Shown: piece after piece, positions 51,732-63,200 of the stretch
Layout of the letters: each line of letters begins with the position of its first letter
Position numbering within the stretch: the first letter of the stretch is position 1
Assembly: GCA_963281255.1 (NCBI GenBank)
Contig: OY725488.1
Coordinates: 12,435,524-12,499,523, forward strand
Direction: 5' to 3'
From: Aphrocallistes beatrix
Lineage: Eukaryota > Porifera > Hexactinellida > Sceptrulophora > Aphrocallistidae
Length of the DNA stretch: 64,000 bases
Program-made: the position numbers and the translations under genes
The notes under the pieces: generated by a model
What the model was told of the DNA's origin: nothing
Seen by the model: the letters and a program-made list of their open reading frames with translations, nothing else
Database searches by the model: none

Positions 51732-54700
51732 CTATTTAAGACCATCGTGAATTACAAAGTACAGATCAACTGTCTGTTTGAGAATGGTGACAGGAACAGG
51801 ATTAGGTTCAGAGAGGTTATTTCCAGACATGACAAGTCTATTAAACTGTTTAAGGGTTGGAATGAGGTTAGTGAGATAGACACAAGAGTCAGAATTCAGA
51901 TTACAATTCTGCACGTGTAAACATCTAATGTTAGGATGATACAGCAGTCCTCTACAAAGACACAACATACCAGAATCAGATAGTGGAACTCTTTCTAGAT
52001 ACAAATAGAGTAAACATCTGAGTTGACTCACTGCTGTACCCAATAGAATCACGTCATCTTGTAGTAGGTTAGTGTAGTATAGCTGAATCTCCACTAAACC
52101 AGTACAGGAGAGTAAAGATAGAAATACTTCTTCACAGCTGTTTCCAATTCTGTGCAAATAATGTGTAACCTCAACCCTCTGAGTGTGTGTATGCTAGTAT
52201 CAAGCAGTTGTATGAGATGTTCCTGATGTCTGGAGTCTGTAGGTTCTTCTTCAGGATATAGTTGTAGGTATTTGAGGTTGGAGAGACTGCTGATACGAGG
52301 TAGCAGTGAGTATGGATCTGTTGATGTTATCTCCTGTAGGTTGGAGAGTCGAGGTAAGACAGTTTCTAACAGCTGCATAGATTTAGTCGGAATATTATAG
52401 AGGTGTAAACCTGTCAGCTGTGTAGTGTTACTGAGACGTGGAAGCAAAGTCTCGTACTCACTGGGGGTATTAGAGGAATTGGGATCAATGTAAAGGTCAT
52501 CAGTAGAATTGAGCTGATCAGCTAACTGCTGCAGACACTGAGGTGTGAATAGAGTCCAGAATAAACACAAACTTGAAAATGGTTTGAAGACAGAAGAAAG
52601 CAACACATTATCAGCTGATTCAGTGTTAGTGAGGTCACAGTATGAAAGTTCTAAACTAATCTTAGTGTCTGATGGTAGCTGACACTCTCGGATGACTTCA
52701 CTGTAAGCTGTTAGAGTAGAATAGTTTTGTTTATCTAACTTCACAGCTAAACAGGAGAGAGTGCAGGAAGTCAATTGAGTCAGCAATGCTCTGAATTGAG
52801 GTATCGAGACATACTCTGAGTTGAAACAGATGAGCTGTACAGAGTGTAGGAGGTGTAAGGACTTCACAAAACACTCCCACTCATTGGGAGGAGTGGCGCT
52901 ATCGAAATAGAAGAATAGTGACTGAGGCAGGAATGTTCTGAAACAAGGAAAGGTTTCGTTATTCGAATCGGAGCTGGACTCAAATAGCAGTGCAGACAAA
53001 CTCAAATATTTCACTGTGAATTCTTTCCAACCCATAATGGAATGCATTCTTGATGTTTCAGGATAAAAGAATTGATAATACATCGGCATATTCGTCATAG
53101 CAACGGGAGTGTTGGGATGGTATTTGTACAAGATGTACAAAACGCGGAGACCCGAGTCAGACAAAAGACCGCAGAGGAATCGCACCATCATACGAAACAA
53201 GTTAAAGTTGTCGCTGGAATTCACGATGTAGCGGACACTGGCACACTGATCCCCCCACGAGCACTCACTCAGCCAGAACGCACCAATGAACTCTTGCATG
53301 GTCAGATGTGCAAAAGACCACACCTTCGTCACAACACCCATGCTTTCCTTCTGCAGGTGCTCTAGCACCAGACCGAGACACTGACACTCTCTCAACTCCT
53401 TGTCCACGCGGAGAGTCACACTTGCGGAGGAGGTCAGTTTACGGAAGTACAGTCCCTGGTACGCTATCTCTCCGATGCTGCGAAGACACACTACCACATC
53501 CGAATGCATCAGGGAGAGAGTGGGGCTCTTCTTGCCCAGCATTTGAAGTCCCATGCGGTACATCTGTCGACGGATTAGGTACACGCTGAGTTGGGTGTAG
53601 AGTTGAGTGAGGGTTTGAGCGCTCACTTTGTCCAAATCTCGGACGAGACTGGCGAAGAGAGAGAGGCATTGACTGGCACCAGTGACAGCTGATCGATCTC
53701 GTCGTGGAGGTCGAGCAGTCTCTTCCACTCATTCATCTTATCCTCGCCTTCATTCTCCAGCTGCTTTTGGAAGTAGAGGTCTCTGTTCTCAGGCGAGAAC
53801 CCCAGCACATGGAAGAATCGATCGATGAGGAGTGAGTGTGCGGTGGAGATGTCAGTGTAGGCACCCGGTCTGCTGGTCAGGAGGATGGTGCAGTGGGTGA
53901 GGGTACGGCGAGTTAGGAGGAGGAAGAGAAGTGTCTTTTGGAAGGGAACTTCTCTCACGAACTCGTCCATGCTGTCCAGTATGAGCAGCAAATCCTGTCC
54001 GTCTGATTCGACGAGGTGCTGCGCGAGATCAGATGTCCAGCTGGGACCGACTGGCATTCCCAAGCAGAGCCACTGTTGGATGAATTCTGAGGTGAATGGA
54101 AGTTTGGAATCGATGTGGGAGGTTTCCATTTCGTGCCAGTCTAGAGATCGACAAGGAATGAAAATGGAATAAATGAACTTTGACAGCTGTCCCTTGCCAA
54201 ATTTAAGAGCTGTCATGTGGCATAAGAAGGTCTTGCCACTGCCAGGATTGCCTATTACGCACCAAATCTCTGGCTGGGAAGGGTTATAGCTCTTCATTTC
54301 TTCTGTGAAGTCGACAGGTTTTATTTCTACTTCCTTATTCGAGATTTTCGAAGGTAAGCAATCTCATTATAAGTCGTTTCATCCTCAACGCTAATCATGG
54401 GCTTCTGCTTGATAATAGTGAGTGGGACGTAGACGGATTCTAAGTCGACAAGGTCTTCATCGTCTAACGCTTGTTTCACCTTAATGTTCTGAATTGTGAT
54501 GAACTCTCTTAGACTATTTTCCCAACCGAGTAGGTCCTTTGCTTGAGCTTTAACTTCTTTCCTTAGTTTCTTGATGAACTGGTTGTCTGAGAGGTTCCTG
54601 AATAGGAATTTATGCTCGGCGATTTTGATTGCCAAATACTCCCTATTTAAATCTCGCATCAACGCTATAAGTTTGTCTAAGTTTGCTGTGAATTTGTTGG

Positions 54701-55106
54701 TTCTTACTAATCTTTCCATTTTGGTTTCAAATGGTAATTTGGTGTCTATGTCCATGATTAACCATTCTTGTCTCTGAATTTCTGATTTCAAGAGGTTCAC
54801 AAGGGATTTCAACGAAAGATCTTTTTCTAAGAATCGAACTTTGGTAACTGGATGTTCAGTGGATAGCCATGGTAGCTTCCTCGCTAATGGAACCAAATCT
54901 GCTCTCCCGATGGAGGCAAGGGCTTGATCGAATAAGTAGGAATTGTGTCCTTCCCAACGTTTCAGTTCGAAGAATAATTCGAATCCTTCTGTGACATTCT
55001 CAAACATTCCAGATGGAGGATTGAGATGTTGTATGATGTATTTGATGTCATTGGCAGTCAATTCTGCTGTTAGTTCAGTTTTCACTAGAACTTCGTTTGA
55101 ATCCAT
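51732..55106 (-). pseudogene. NLR gene copy D, three frame breaks
   Basis: A diverged NLR on the minus strand. 55106-54327: DED-like start (LTAELTANDIKYIIQHL, LFDQALASIGRADLVPLARK) and linker. 54297-53623: NACHT with Walker A GNPGSGKT, Walker B LLLILDSMDEF, LLTSRPGAY. 53728-52094: NACHT-associated helices and LRRs (LSNLQEITSTDPYSLLPRIS). 52157-51732: last LRRs. Frame breaks: one base missing in an A-run at about 54344-54348; two extra bases in a CT run at about 53655-53666; a shift at about 52145-52170. Between breaks the codons are intact and the protein pattern is good. An acceptor-like TTTCATTAG lies just upstream of the ATG, as in copies B and C. All three lesions are small indels, two of them in simple runs, so assembly error is a real alternative to pseudogenisation. 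If corrected, it would be a full NLR of about 1110 residues. Confidence 0.8.
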
Positions 55107-55172
55107 TTTTAGTAAATCTAATGAAATGAATAATGATTAAATGAAGCAAATTGCATTGTATAGAATAGTATG

Positions 55173-55260
55173 GTACAGTAGAACGTCAATTATCTGAACG
55201 TGATGGGACCAAAAGGGATTCGGGTTAGTCAAATGTTCTAATAACTGAAATTAGAAAACT
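55173..55260. mobile_element. Half of a pogo-type element
   Basis: Starts TACAGTAGAACGTCAATTAT and contains GAACGTGATGGGACC and GATTCGGGTTAG, as in the element at 27432-27533. No matching right end is visible. Confidence 0.5.
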
Positions 55261-55373
55261 CGAGCTCAGATAAGTGACCAGCTATAGTATGCATGATTTA
55301 TGTTGAACTGAGAATAATTTATTTAGCATACTATGCTCAAAGTGGAGACACGAACCAAGAATTTGATGTTCTA

Positions 55374-56688
55374 CAGGGTGGCTCATAAGTTCTGTGACAT
55401 TTTTTCATACCCATTCATTTTAATTTTGATTTGGATAATAAGACAGTTAATCAAATTTATTTTATCACTAGATATTCAACTTCAGTTTTTCATTAGTAAT
55501 TTTCACATAAAATTCCATTTTAGTATTGTGTAGCTAATGGAGCGTGATCGATGTGCTGTAGTTGGATTATTTCAAGCGGGGTATAAACCGAAGGAAATTT
55601 CCAAAATGCTCAAAATGCCCAGGGGAAGAAGAATGTTTGTTGTTAGGGCCATTAAGAGATATCTGGAGACTGGAAATGTTGAGGATAGGGCCAGGAGTGG
55701 ACGTCCGTGTACTGTTGTGACCCCAAAGGTGCGAAATACGGTGCGGGAACAAATTCGAAGAAATCCCCGGCGATCTATGCGTAAAATGGCATCAGTCATT
55801 AAAATATCTCGCCGATCTGTTCAAAGGATCGTTAGGGACCATTTAGGAATGAAATCATTCAAAAGGAAGAAGGTGCACTTCCTTACTGACAAGATCAAGG
55901 GAAAGAGACTGGTTAAGAGCAAGGGTCTGTTAAAGCGGTACGCTATTCATGGAATGAACAACATTCTTTTTTCAGACGAGAAATTATTCACGATAGAAGA
56001 AGCTAGTAATGCTCAAAATGACAGAATAATATCATCTAGTGCTCATTCAATCCCAGAAGAGTTGCATTACGTTGCGAGAGTTCAGAAACCACTCTCTGTC
56101 ATGGTTTGGGCTGGGGTTTCGGGAATTGGTCGGACATCCCTGGTTTTTGTTCCACCAGGAGCTAAAATCAATTCAATCTCGTATCGCGAGCTTATATTAG
56201 AGCCTGTACTGAAAGATCTAAGCCAGTCCATGTTCTCTTGGGATCCTTTTTTATTTCAACAGGATGGTGCACCTGCCCACACTTCGAAACTCACCCAGGC
56301 ATGGTTAAAGGAGAATATCCCCGATTTTATTACCAAGGAGGAGTGGCCCCCCTACAGCCCCGATTTGAATCCAATGGATTACTCGATCTGGTCTATTTTG
56401 GAGACAAAGGCTTGTGCTAAAACCCACACCAATATAGAATCTCTTAAGGCGTCGTTGAGGAGAGAATGGGATAAAATACCTCTGGAAACACTGCGTGCTG
56501 CAGTAGAGGCCTTCCCTCGTAGATTAAATACTGTAATTCAGAAGAAAGGAGGGTATATAGAACAGTTATTATTTCTAGCATATTATTAGCAAAACATGTA
56601 AGTCTAGTGCAAATAGCAAGTAGGACCAGTGTATTTTAAATATATAAATGGGTTAATATAAATGTCACAGAACTTATGAGCCACCCTG
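55374..56688 (+). mobile_element. Mariner-like transposon, apparently intact, 1315 bp
   Basis: Perfect 29-bp inverted ends (55374-55402 and 56660-56688; both read CAGGGTGGCTCATAAGTTCT inward) are flanked by TA on both sides (55372-55373, 56689-56690). It encloses one full-length transposase gene. The lack of decay in ends and frame indicates a recent insertion. Confidence 0.93.
55537..56589 (+). CDS. Mariner/Tc1 superfamily transposase, DD37D, 350 residues
   Basis: Full-length frame from MERDRCAVVGLFQAGYKPKE to LLFLAYY. The N-terminal half has two helix-turn-helix units (KEISKMLKMPRGRRMFVVRA; MRKMASVIKISRRSVQRIV) joined by a basic GRPR-like linker (ARSGRPCTVV). The catalytic acids are D147 (LFSDEKLFTIE), D243 (FQQDGAPAHTS) and D281 (SPDLNPMDYSIW). 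The last two are 37 residues apart, so the triad is DD37D, the maT-type signature. The enzyme should cut and paste its own element at TA sites. The start codon follows an in-frame stop (TAG, 8 nt upstream is out of frame; no earlier ATG in frame). Nothing is missing, so it may be active and could in principle mobilise internally deleted relatives. Confidence 0.92.
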   Translation: MERDRCAVVGLFQAGYKPKEISKMLKMPRGRRMFVVRAIKRYLETGNVEDRARSGRPCTVVTPKVRNTVREQIRRNPRRSMRKMASVIKISRRSVQRIVRDHLGMKSFKRKKVHFLTDKIKGKRLVKSKGLLKRYAIHGMNNILFSDEKLFTIEEASNAQNDRIISSSAHSIPEELHYVARVQKPLSVMVWAGVSGIGRTSLVFVPPGAKINSISYRELILEPVLKDLSQSMFSWDPFLFQQDGAPAHTSKLTQAWLKENIPDFITKEEWPPYSPDLNPMDYSIWSILETKACAKTHTNIESLKASLRREWDKIPLETLRAAVEAFPRRLNTVIQKKGGYIEQLLFLAYY

Positions 56689-56690
56689 TA

Positions 56691-58189
56691 AGTATTCCTA
56701 TGGAATTCAAGAATATTTTCTTTCGATATACAGCATATTATGATGTGTCTTATCGGGAGTGGCTAGAAATTTGGCATTTTTAATGCTTTCAAATCTCTTG
56801 CCTCAAGTTCTAGGATCATTTTCAAATTTTTCAAAAGTACTACTTGTAATTATTCAGACATATGCTGAAAGTAATGTGCAACGAAAACGTTCCAAAAAGT
56901 GGGATTCTCCAGCTATTCAGTTTGTAGCATTAAGATAAACATATTTATCCCGCTAAATAGCACAATGTCCCACTAAATTACTTATGTCCCGTTTCTTATT
57001 GGAGAAGTTGGAATGTATGGTCACAATAAAGTATTTCTGATCAAATTTTCAATTCGGAAATTTCCCAATAATCAGTCTGTTTTACATAATGTCACTTACT
57101 ATGTCGTCCATTTTAACCAATACTTATACACGATGGAGATGGAATACCTCCGATGGCAGAGGTCGATACTTTTATACTTTAGGTCGAGCAATTCTTCAGC
57201 TATGACTAATACAAAATTACAAATGTGTAGATCTCGAATTTGAAACCAGATTCTCGATATCTCTCAGTTTTATAATGAATTATCATTCTAAAAATGTCGA
57301 TTTTAGCGCTATTTGTATGGAAATAATGAGTGTTCAAACACTCTTTTACTACAGGATGTATATACACATATGCATCAAAGGACTTTTGGCAATCATGAAA
57401 AAATAGTACTTCTTTATTATTTTGAACACGAGGATGCAATGACAAAATGACGTTATCAAGACGGATCAATTATGAATAGAATTATGTAACTAGTTAGTAT
57501 ATAGTTCAACATAGATGTGTTACAACAACTATAATGGACAAACAAATACACAATAACAATATTGACAGTATGGTACAATGTTATTCGAAAATTCTCATGC
57601 ATCATAGTGATGACGTCACCATAACTTCACATTTATTGCGAATTTCGCAACGTTTTTGTTGTTGAATAAAATTTTTTGCTCAACTATGACTGAGAAAGAG
57701 CTCTGAAGGCTATTGATCACTCTAATTTGGTAAAATTCTTAAAAATCGTGTTTAAGCATATTTTTGATGACGTCATCAATAAATACGGAAAATGACGTCA
57801 TCATAGTTTCGATGAATTTTCATAGGTGAACACATCTCTATCGACAATTCATCTCTATCAGCTCTCTAACACGAAATATTGAAACGAATATGGGTGAAAT
57901 ATCGCGAAATTCTCACTCGAATAATGAAGCTAAGTATTCGATGGTAACACACCAAAATATCTATCCACACTCTACCATGTTATTATTATCTGATTAGAAG
58001 TAAACAAAACAAAGATGAACTCACATTATGTGCTGATACGCTCGTAAAGATGAGTTGAAATTCTTAGCTGCGATAGTTGAAGATAGTTTGAAATGTATTT
58101 AATTCTATTTCAAATCAGAGTATTATATATCTTTCTAGAGCATACTCAGAAATGTGATAGCTCTGCTAGCTTCTAATGAAACTAGATTA
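56691..58189. other. Gene-free stretch
   Basis: No gene. At about 57205-57340 there is a diverged arm of the long-TIR MITE of 6548-7036 (shared TATTTGTATGGA). At 57600-57800 are repeated GATGACGTCA words. The short frames here are not supported. Confidence 0.5.
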
Positions 58190-58887
58190 TAGGGGTGTAC
58201 CGGATATCCGGTTCTAATCCGGTATCCGGCTATATCCGGCCATTTACCGGATATCCGGGCGGAACCGGATATGAACTACTATCCGGCCGGATAGTGGTTC
58301 CAATTGTGATTGTGTATGAATTAAACATTAACTACAAAAAGGATAGAAACAGAAGCAATTTACAATGCTCTTGATCTTCTTGTAATAGTTGGGAATTTAT
58401 ACAAGAGGATTATGCTCTATTGTTTTTTTTGTAAATTTCTGGATGTGAATGTTTAATATGGCTCCACAGTGGTGATGTGCTATGTTTTCTGATTCTTACC
58501 ACGTGATATGTTGGCTTCACATTCATTACAGAGTGGTCTCGAAGAATCGTTCTTAGATATTGAGAAGAATGCCCAAATTTCACTCATGCTATGATTGATA
58601 TACTAGTATCTTTCAAGCTAATAGGAAAAGCGATCACAAAATTAAATAAAAATTATTAGAATTTGAAAACTAAATATGTTATTTTATTAACAGATCATAT
58701 CTTACTATATATATATGTTGTGCAAATCAATTAAAAATACGTAAGCAGAACTCGGTCTTGATGTGATATTATGGTATCATCTATCAAATAAATATTTAGC
58801 CGGATATCCGGCCGGATAACCGGATAATTGAGTACCGGGTATCCGGATCCGGCCGGAGTAGAAAATCTCTAATCCGGTACACCTCTA
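58190..58887 (-). mobile_element. hAT element with BED zinc-finger relic, 698 bp
   Basis: Ends TAGGGGTGTACCGGAT and ATCCGGTACACCTCTA are inverted and flanked by the perfect 8-mer CTAGATTA (58182-58189 and 58888-58895). Near both ends are stacks of CCGGATATCCGG-like palindromes. On the minus strand at about 58600-58425 is a broken BED-type zinc finger: SEIWAFFSI, LCNECEANISRG, then a frame shift, then STSPLWSHIKHSHPEIY. Both Cys and both His are present. The rest of the hAT transposase is deleted. Confidence 0.88.
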
Positions 58888-59006
58888 CTAGATTAGAATA
58901 ATATATTTAACATTATTAGCTTAGATATAAGAATGAAATAATTGAATTGTTTTCTCAGACATCCAACGTCTCATTCTGTCCTTATCCTTACTATTAAAAC
59001 TCGATT

Positions 59007-59009
<3 letters not shown>

Positions 59010-59052
<43 letters not shown>

Positions 59053-59510
59053 GCTGATTTTTGGCATGTGGGAGTCTTTTGGCTATGGCTCCAGTAAGTT
59101 CTGAGCTCAGAGTAAAATGTCGACTCATTATGGAATTATGACGTCATTGTCACATTTTTAAAAGTTAAGCAACACAGTTATTCGGGCATAACTCAGCCAT
59201 TATAGGAGATAGAAGGCTGAAATTTTAATAGAATCTGTATACTAACATATTTCACATATGGTACAACTCTCATCCTAATACAATGACTCATCACTCTGTT
59301 ATGACGTCATCATTACGCATCAAAATTTTTAAATTGATAATTTTGGTGTTTTTTCGAGTGATATCGATTTTAAATCTAAGATGGACATATTTAGAGATGA
59401 TATCTCCCTTATAATTAACCAATGTCACCTCCAGGCGACCGAAGGGAGCCTCCGGCGGACACGAAGTGTCCGCCAGCCGCGCAGCGCAAGCAAGCGAAGT
59501 GCGCTTGTTA
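59010..59510 (-). repeat. TA run and complete repeat family G element, copy 10
   Basis: The TA run (about 59010-59046) is preceded by ATCCTTACTATTAAAACTCG, the family's outer flank. It is followed by the G body (GGCTGATTTTTGGCATGTGG to CCAATGTCACCTCCAGGCGA) and the GC-rich hairpin end (GGCGGACACGAAGTGTCCGC, CAAGCGAAGTGCGCTTG). This is the best full-length reference copy in the window. Confidence 0.85.
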
Positions 59511-60235
59511 ACATTATTAATGGAGCAAACTTGAATTAGAAAAGAGAAATACAGTCAGAATCGCATTTAATGAATAAACAGGGACAGTAAAAGTTAATAA
59601 TAGAGAGAATCACATTAAAATACTCGAAATAATAGTAATCAATGCGAGCAATTACAATGGGATCGGAAACTTAGTTCAAGACACGAAACAGACTCTGATC
59701 TTGCTTGCTAAGCCACGTGAGTTTGAGTAATTATAAAACCTGAAAGAAGGTTTGCATTTAGCGGAACGAAGTGGGACAAAATAGAACATTATTGTCAAAT
59801 AAAAACTGAATATACTAATACTATATGAAGCACACTAAAAATAATAAAATGAGTGATCACTGTATATCGATTCCCTTGGTATTCTTCTCTTCCTTTCTCG
59901 ATCAGTATAGCGTCTCTTTTCGTATACCATCTCGATCTGTAATGCATCTTTTGTTTGTTTGTCCGTATTAATTGAAGAATTGTTAAGTCGTAGAGATATG
60001 ATTGGCATGTCCGTCACCTCGTAAGGCGGATTCAAAACAAAAAAATATACGCGATTGTACGATCTTAAAATTGCCACTAAGCGAGTGCGCCTAACATGCA
60101 CAGAATAGGCATAGTTGCTGATGTCAGTGGCGAGGAAGATTTGGCAAAGAACCAGGATTCGATCAAGAAAGCTGAATCTATCCCAGACTCGCCTGCGATT
60201 TCAAGGCACTGCAGATGTTCTGTCTGTGTCAGGAT
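59511..60235. other. Stretch before the satellite; two unassigned short frames
   Basis: 59835-60101 (-) encodes 88 residues with a basic middle (RRYTDRERKRRIP), no family recognised. 60095-60241 (+) is a 48-codon frame starting MHRIGIVADVSGEEDLAK and ending RHCRCSVCVRIE, with its TGA in the first bases of the satellite. Neither has supporting evidence; the second might be the tail of an exon. Confidence 0.3.
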
Positions 60236-63200
60236 TGAATGAGAAGTGGGGAAAGCGAAAGGGAGTCTTTTGAGTTGGAAATAGCGTGTTAAAGGCGTTG
60301 AAAGGGTGCCTTTTGTCGGTGAGTGGGGGTAGAGTGTGGCATTTTGAGAATGGAATCGAGCTATCGGAGCGGGAAAGTAGGCATTTGATGATGTGAATGA
60401 GAAGTGGGGAAAGCGAAAGGGAGTCTTTTGAGTTGGAAATAGCGTGTTAAAGGCGTTGAAAGGGTGCCTTTTGTCGGTGAGTGGGGGTAGAGTGTGGCAT
60501 TTTGAGAATGGAATCGAGCTATCGGAGCGGGAAAGTAGGCATTTGATGATGTGAATGAGAAGTGGGGAAAGCGAAAGGGAGTCTTTTGAGTTGGAAATAG
60601 CGTGTTAAAGGCGTTGAAAGGGTGCCTTTTGTCGGTGAGTGGGGGTAGAGTGTGGCATTTTGAGAATGGAATCGAGCTATCGGAGCGGGAAAGTAGGCAT
60701 TTGATGATGTGAATGAGAAGTGGGGAAAGCGAAAGGGAGTCTTTTGAGTTGGAAATAGCGTGTTAAAGGCGTTGAAAGGGTGCCTTTTGTCGGTGAGTGG
60801 GGGTAGAGTGTGGCATTTTGAGAATGGAATCGAGCTATCGGAGCGGGAAAGTAGGCATTTGATGATGTGAATGAGAAGTGGGGAAAGCGAAAGGGAGTCT
60901 TTTGAGTTGGAAATAGCGTGTTAAAGGCGTTGAAAGGGTGCCTTTTGTCGGTGAGTGGGGGTAGAGTGTGGCATTTTGAGAATGGAATCGAGCTATCGGA
61001 GCGGGAAAGTAGGCATTTGATGATGTGAATGAGAAGTGGGGAAAGCGAAAGGGAGTCTTTTGAGTTGGAAATAGCGTGTTAAAGGCGTTGAAAGGGTGCC
61101 TTTTGTCGGTGAGTGGGGGTAGAGTGTGGCATTTTGAGAATGGAATCGAGCTATCGGAGCGGGAAAGTAGGCATTTGATGATGTGAATGAGAAGTGGGGA
61201 AAGCGAAAGGGAGTCTTTTGAGTTGGAAATAGCGTGTTAAAGGCGTTGAAAGGGTGCCTTTTGTCGGTGAGTGGGGGTAGAGTGTGGCATTTTGAGAATG
61301 GAATCGAGCTATCGGAGCGGGAAAGTAGGCATTTGATGATGTGAATGAGAAGTGGGGAAAGCGAAAGGGAGTCTTTTGAGTTGGAAATAGCGTGTTAAAG
61401 GCGTTGAAAGGGTGCCTTTTGTCGGTGAGTGGGGGTAGAGTGTGGCATTTTGAGAATGGAATCGAGCTATCGGAGCGGGAAAGTAGGCATTTGATGATGT
61501 GAATGAGAAGTGGGGAAAGCGAAAGGGAGTCTTTTGAGTTGGAAATAGCGTGTTAAAGGCGTTGAAAGGGTGCCTTTTGTCGGTGAGTGGGGGTAGAGTG
61601 TGGCATTTTGAGAATGGAATCGAGCTATCGGAGCGGGAAAGTAGGCATTTGATGATGTGAATGAGAAGTGGGGAAAGCGAAAGGGAGTCTTTTGAGTTGG
61701 AAATAGCGTGTTAAAGGCGTTGAAAGGGTGCCTTTTGTCGGTGAGTGGGGGTAGAGTGTGGCATTTTGAGAATGGAATCGAGCTATCGGAGCGGGAAAGT
61801 AGGCATTTGATGATGTGAATGAGAAGTGGGGAAAGCGAAAGGGAGTCTTTTGAGTTGGAAATAGCGTGTTAAAGGCGTTGAAAGGGTGCCTTTTGTCGGT
61901 GAGTGGGGGTAGAGTGTGGCATTTTGAGAATGGAATCGAGCTATCGGAGCGGGAAAGTAGGCATTTGATGATGTGAATGAGAATTGGGGAAAGCGAAAGG
62001 GAGTCTTTTGAGTTGGAAATAGCGTGTTAAAGGCGTTGAAAGGGTGCCTTTTGTCGGTGAGTGGGGGTAGAGTGTGGCATTTTGAGAATGGAATCGAGCT
62101 ATCGGAGCGGGAAAGTAGGCATTTGATGATGTGAATGAGAAGTGGGGAAAGCGAAAGGGAGTCTTTTGAGTTGGAAATAGCGTGTTAAAGGCGTTGAAAG
62201 GGTGCCTTTTGTCGGTGAGTGGGGGTAGAGTGTGGCATTTTGAGAATGGAATCGAGCTATCGGAGCGGGAAAGTAGGCATTTGATGATGTGAATGAGAAG
62301 TGGGGAAAGCGAAAGGGAGTCTTTTGAGTTGGAAATAGCGTGTTAAAGGCGTTGAAAGGGTGCCTTTTGTCGGTGAGTGGGGGTAGAGTGTGGCATTTTG
62401 AGAATGGAATCGAGCTATCGGAGCGGGAAAGTAGGCATTTGATGATGTGAATGAGAAGTGGGGAAAGCGAAAGGGAGTCTTTTGAGTTGGAAATAGCGTG
62501 TTAAAGGCGTTGAAAGGGTGCCTTTTGTCGGTGAGTGGGGGTAGAGTGTGGCATTTTGAGAATGGAATCGAGCTATCGGAGCGGGAAAGTAGGCATTTGA
62601 TGATGTGAATGAGAAGTGGGGAAAGCGAAAGGGAGTCTTTTGAGTTGGAAATAGCGTGTTAAAGGCGTTGAAAGGGTGCCTTTTGTCGGTGAGTGGGGGT
62701 AGAGTGTGGCATTTTGAGAATGGAATCGAGCTATCGGAGCGGGAAAGTAGGCATTTGATGATGTGAATGAGAAGTGGGGAAAGCGAAAGGGAGTCTTTTG
62801 AGTTGGAAATAGCGTGTTAAAGGCGTTGAAAGGGTGCCTTTTGTCGGTGAGTGGGGGTAGAGTGTGGCATTTTGAGAATGGAATCGAGCTATCGGAGCGG
62901 GAAAGTAGGCATTTGATGATGTGAATGAGAAGTGGGGAAAGCGAAAGGGAGTCTTTTGAGTTGGAAATAGCGTGTTAAAGGCGTTGAAAGGGTGCCTTTT
63001 GTCGGTGAGTGGGGGTAGAGTGTGGCATTTTGAGAATGGAATCGAGCTATCGGAGCGGGAAAGTAGGCATTTGATGATGTGAATGAGAAGTGGGGAAAGC
63101 GAAAGGGAGTCTTTTGAGTTGGAAATAGCGTGTTAAAGGCGTTGAAAGGGTGCCTTTTGTCGGTGAGTGGGGGTAGAGTGTGGCATTTTGAGAATGGAAT

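Noticed and set aside
59835..60101. 88-codon minus-strand frame
   Set aside because: No family, no promoter or splice support; could occur by chance in AT-rich DNA, so not called a gene.
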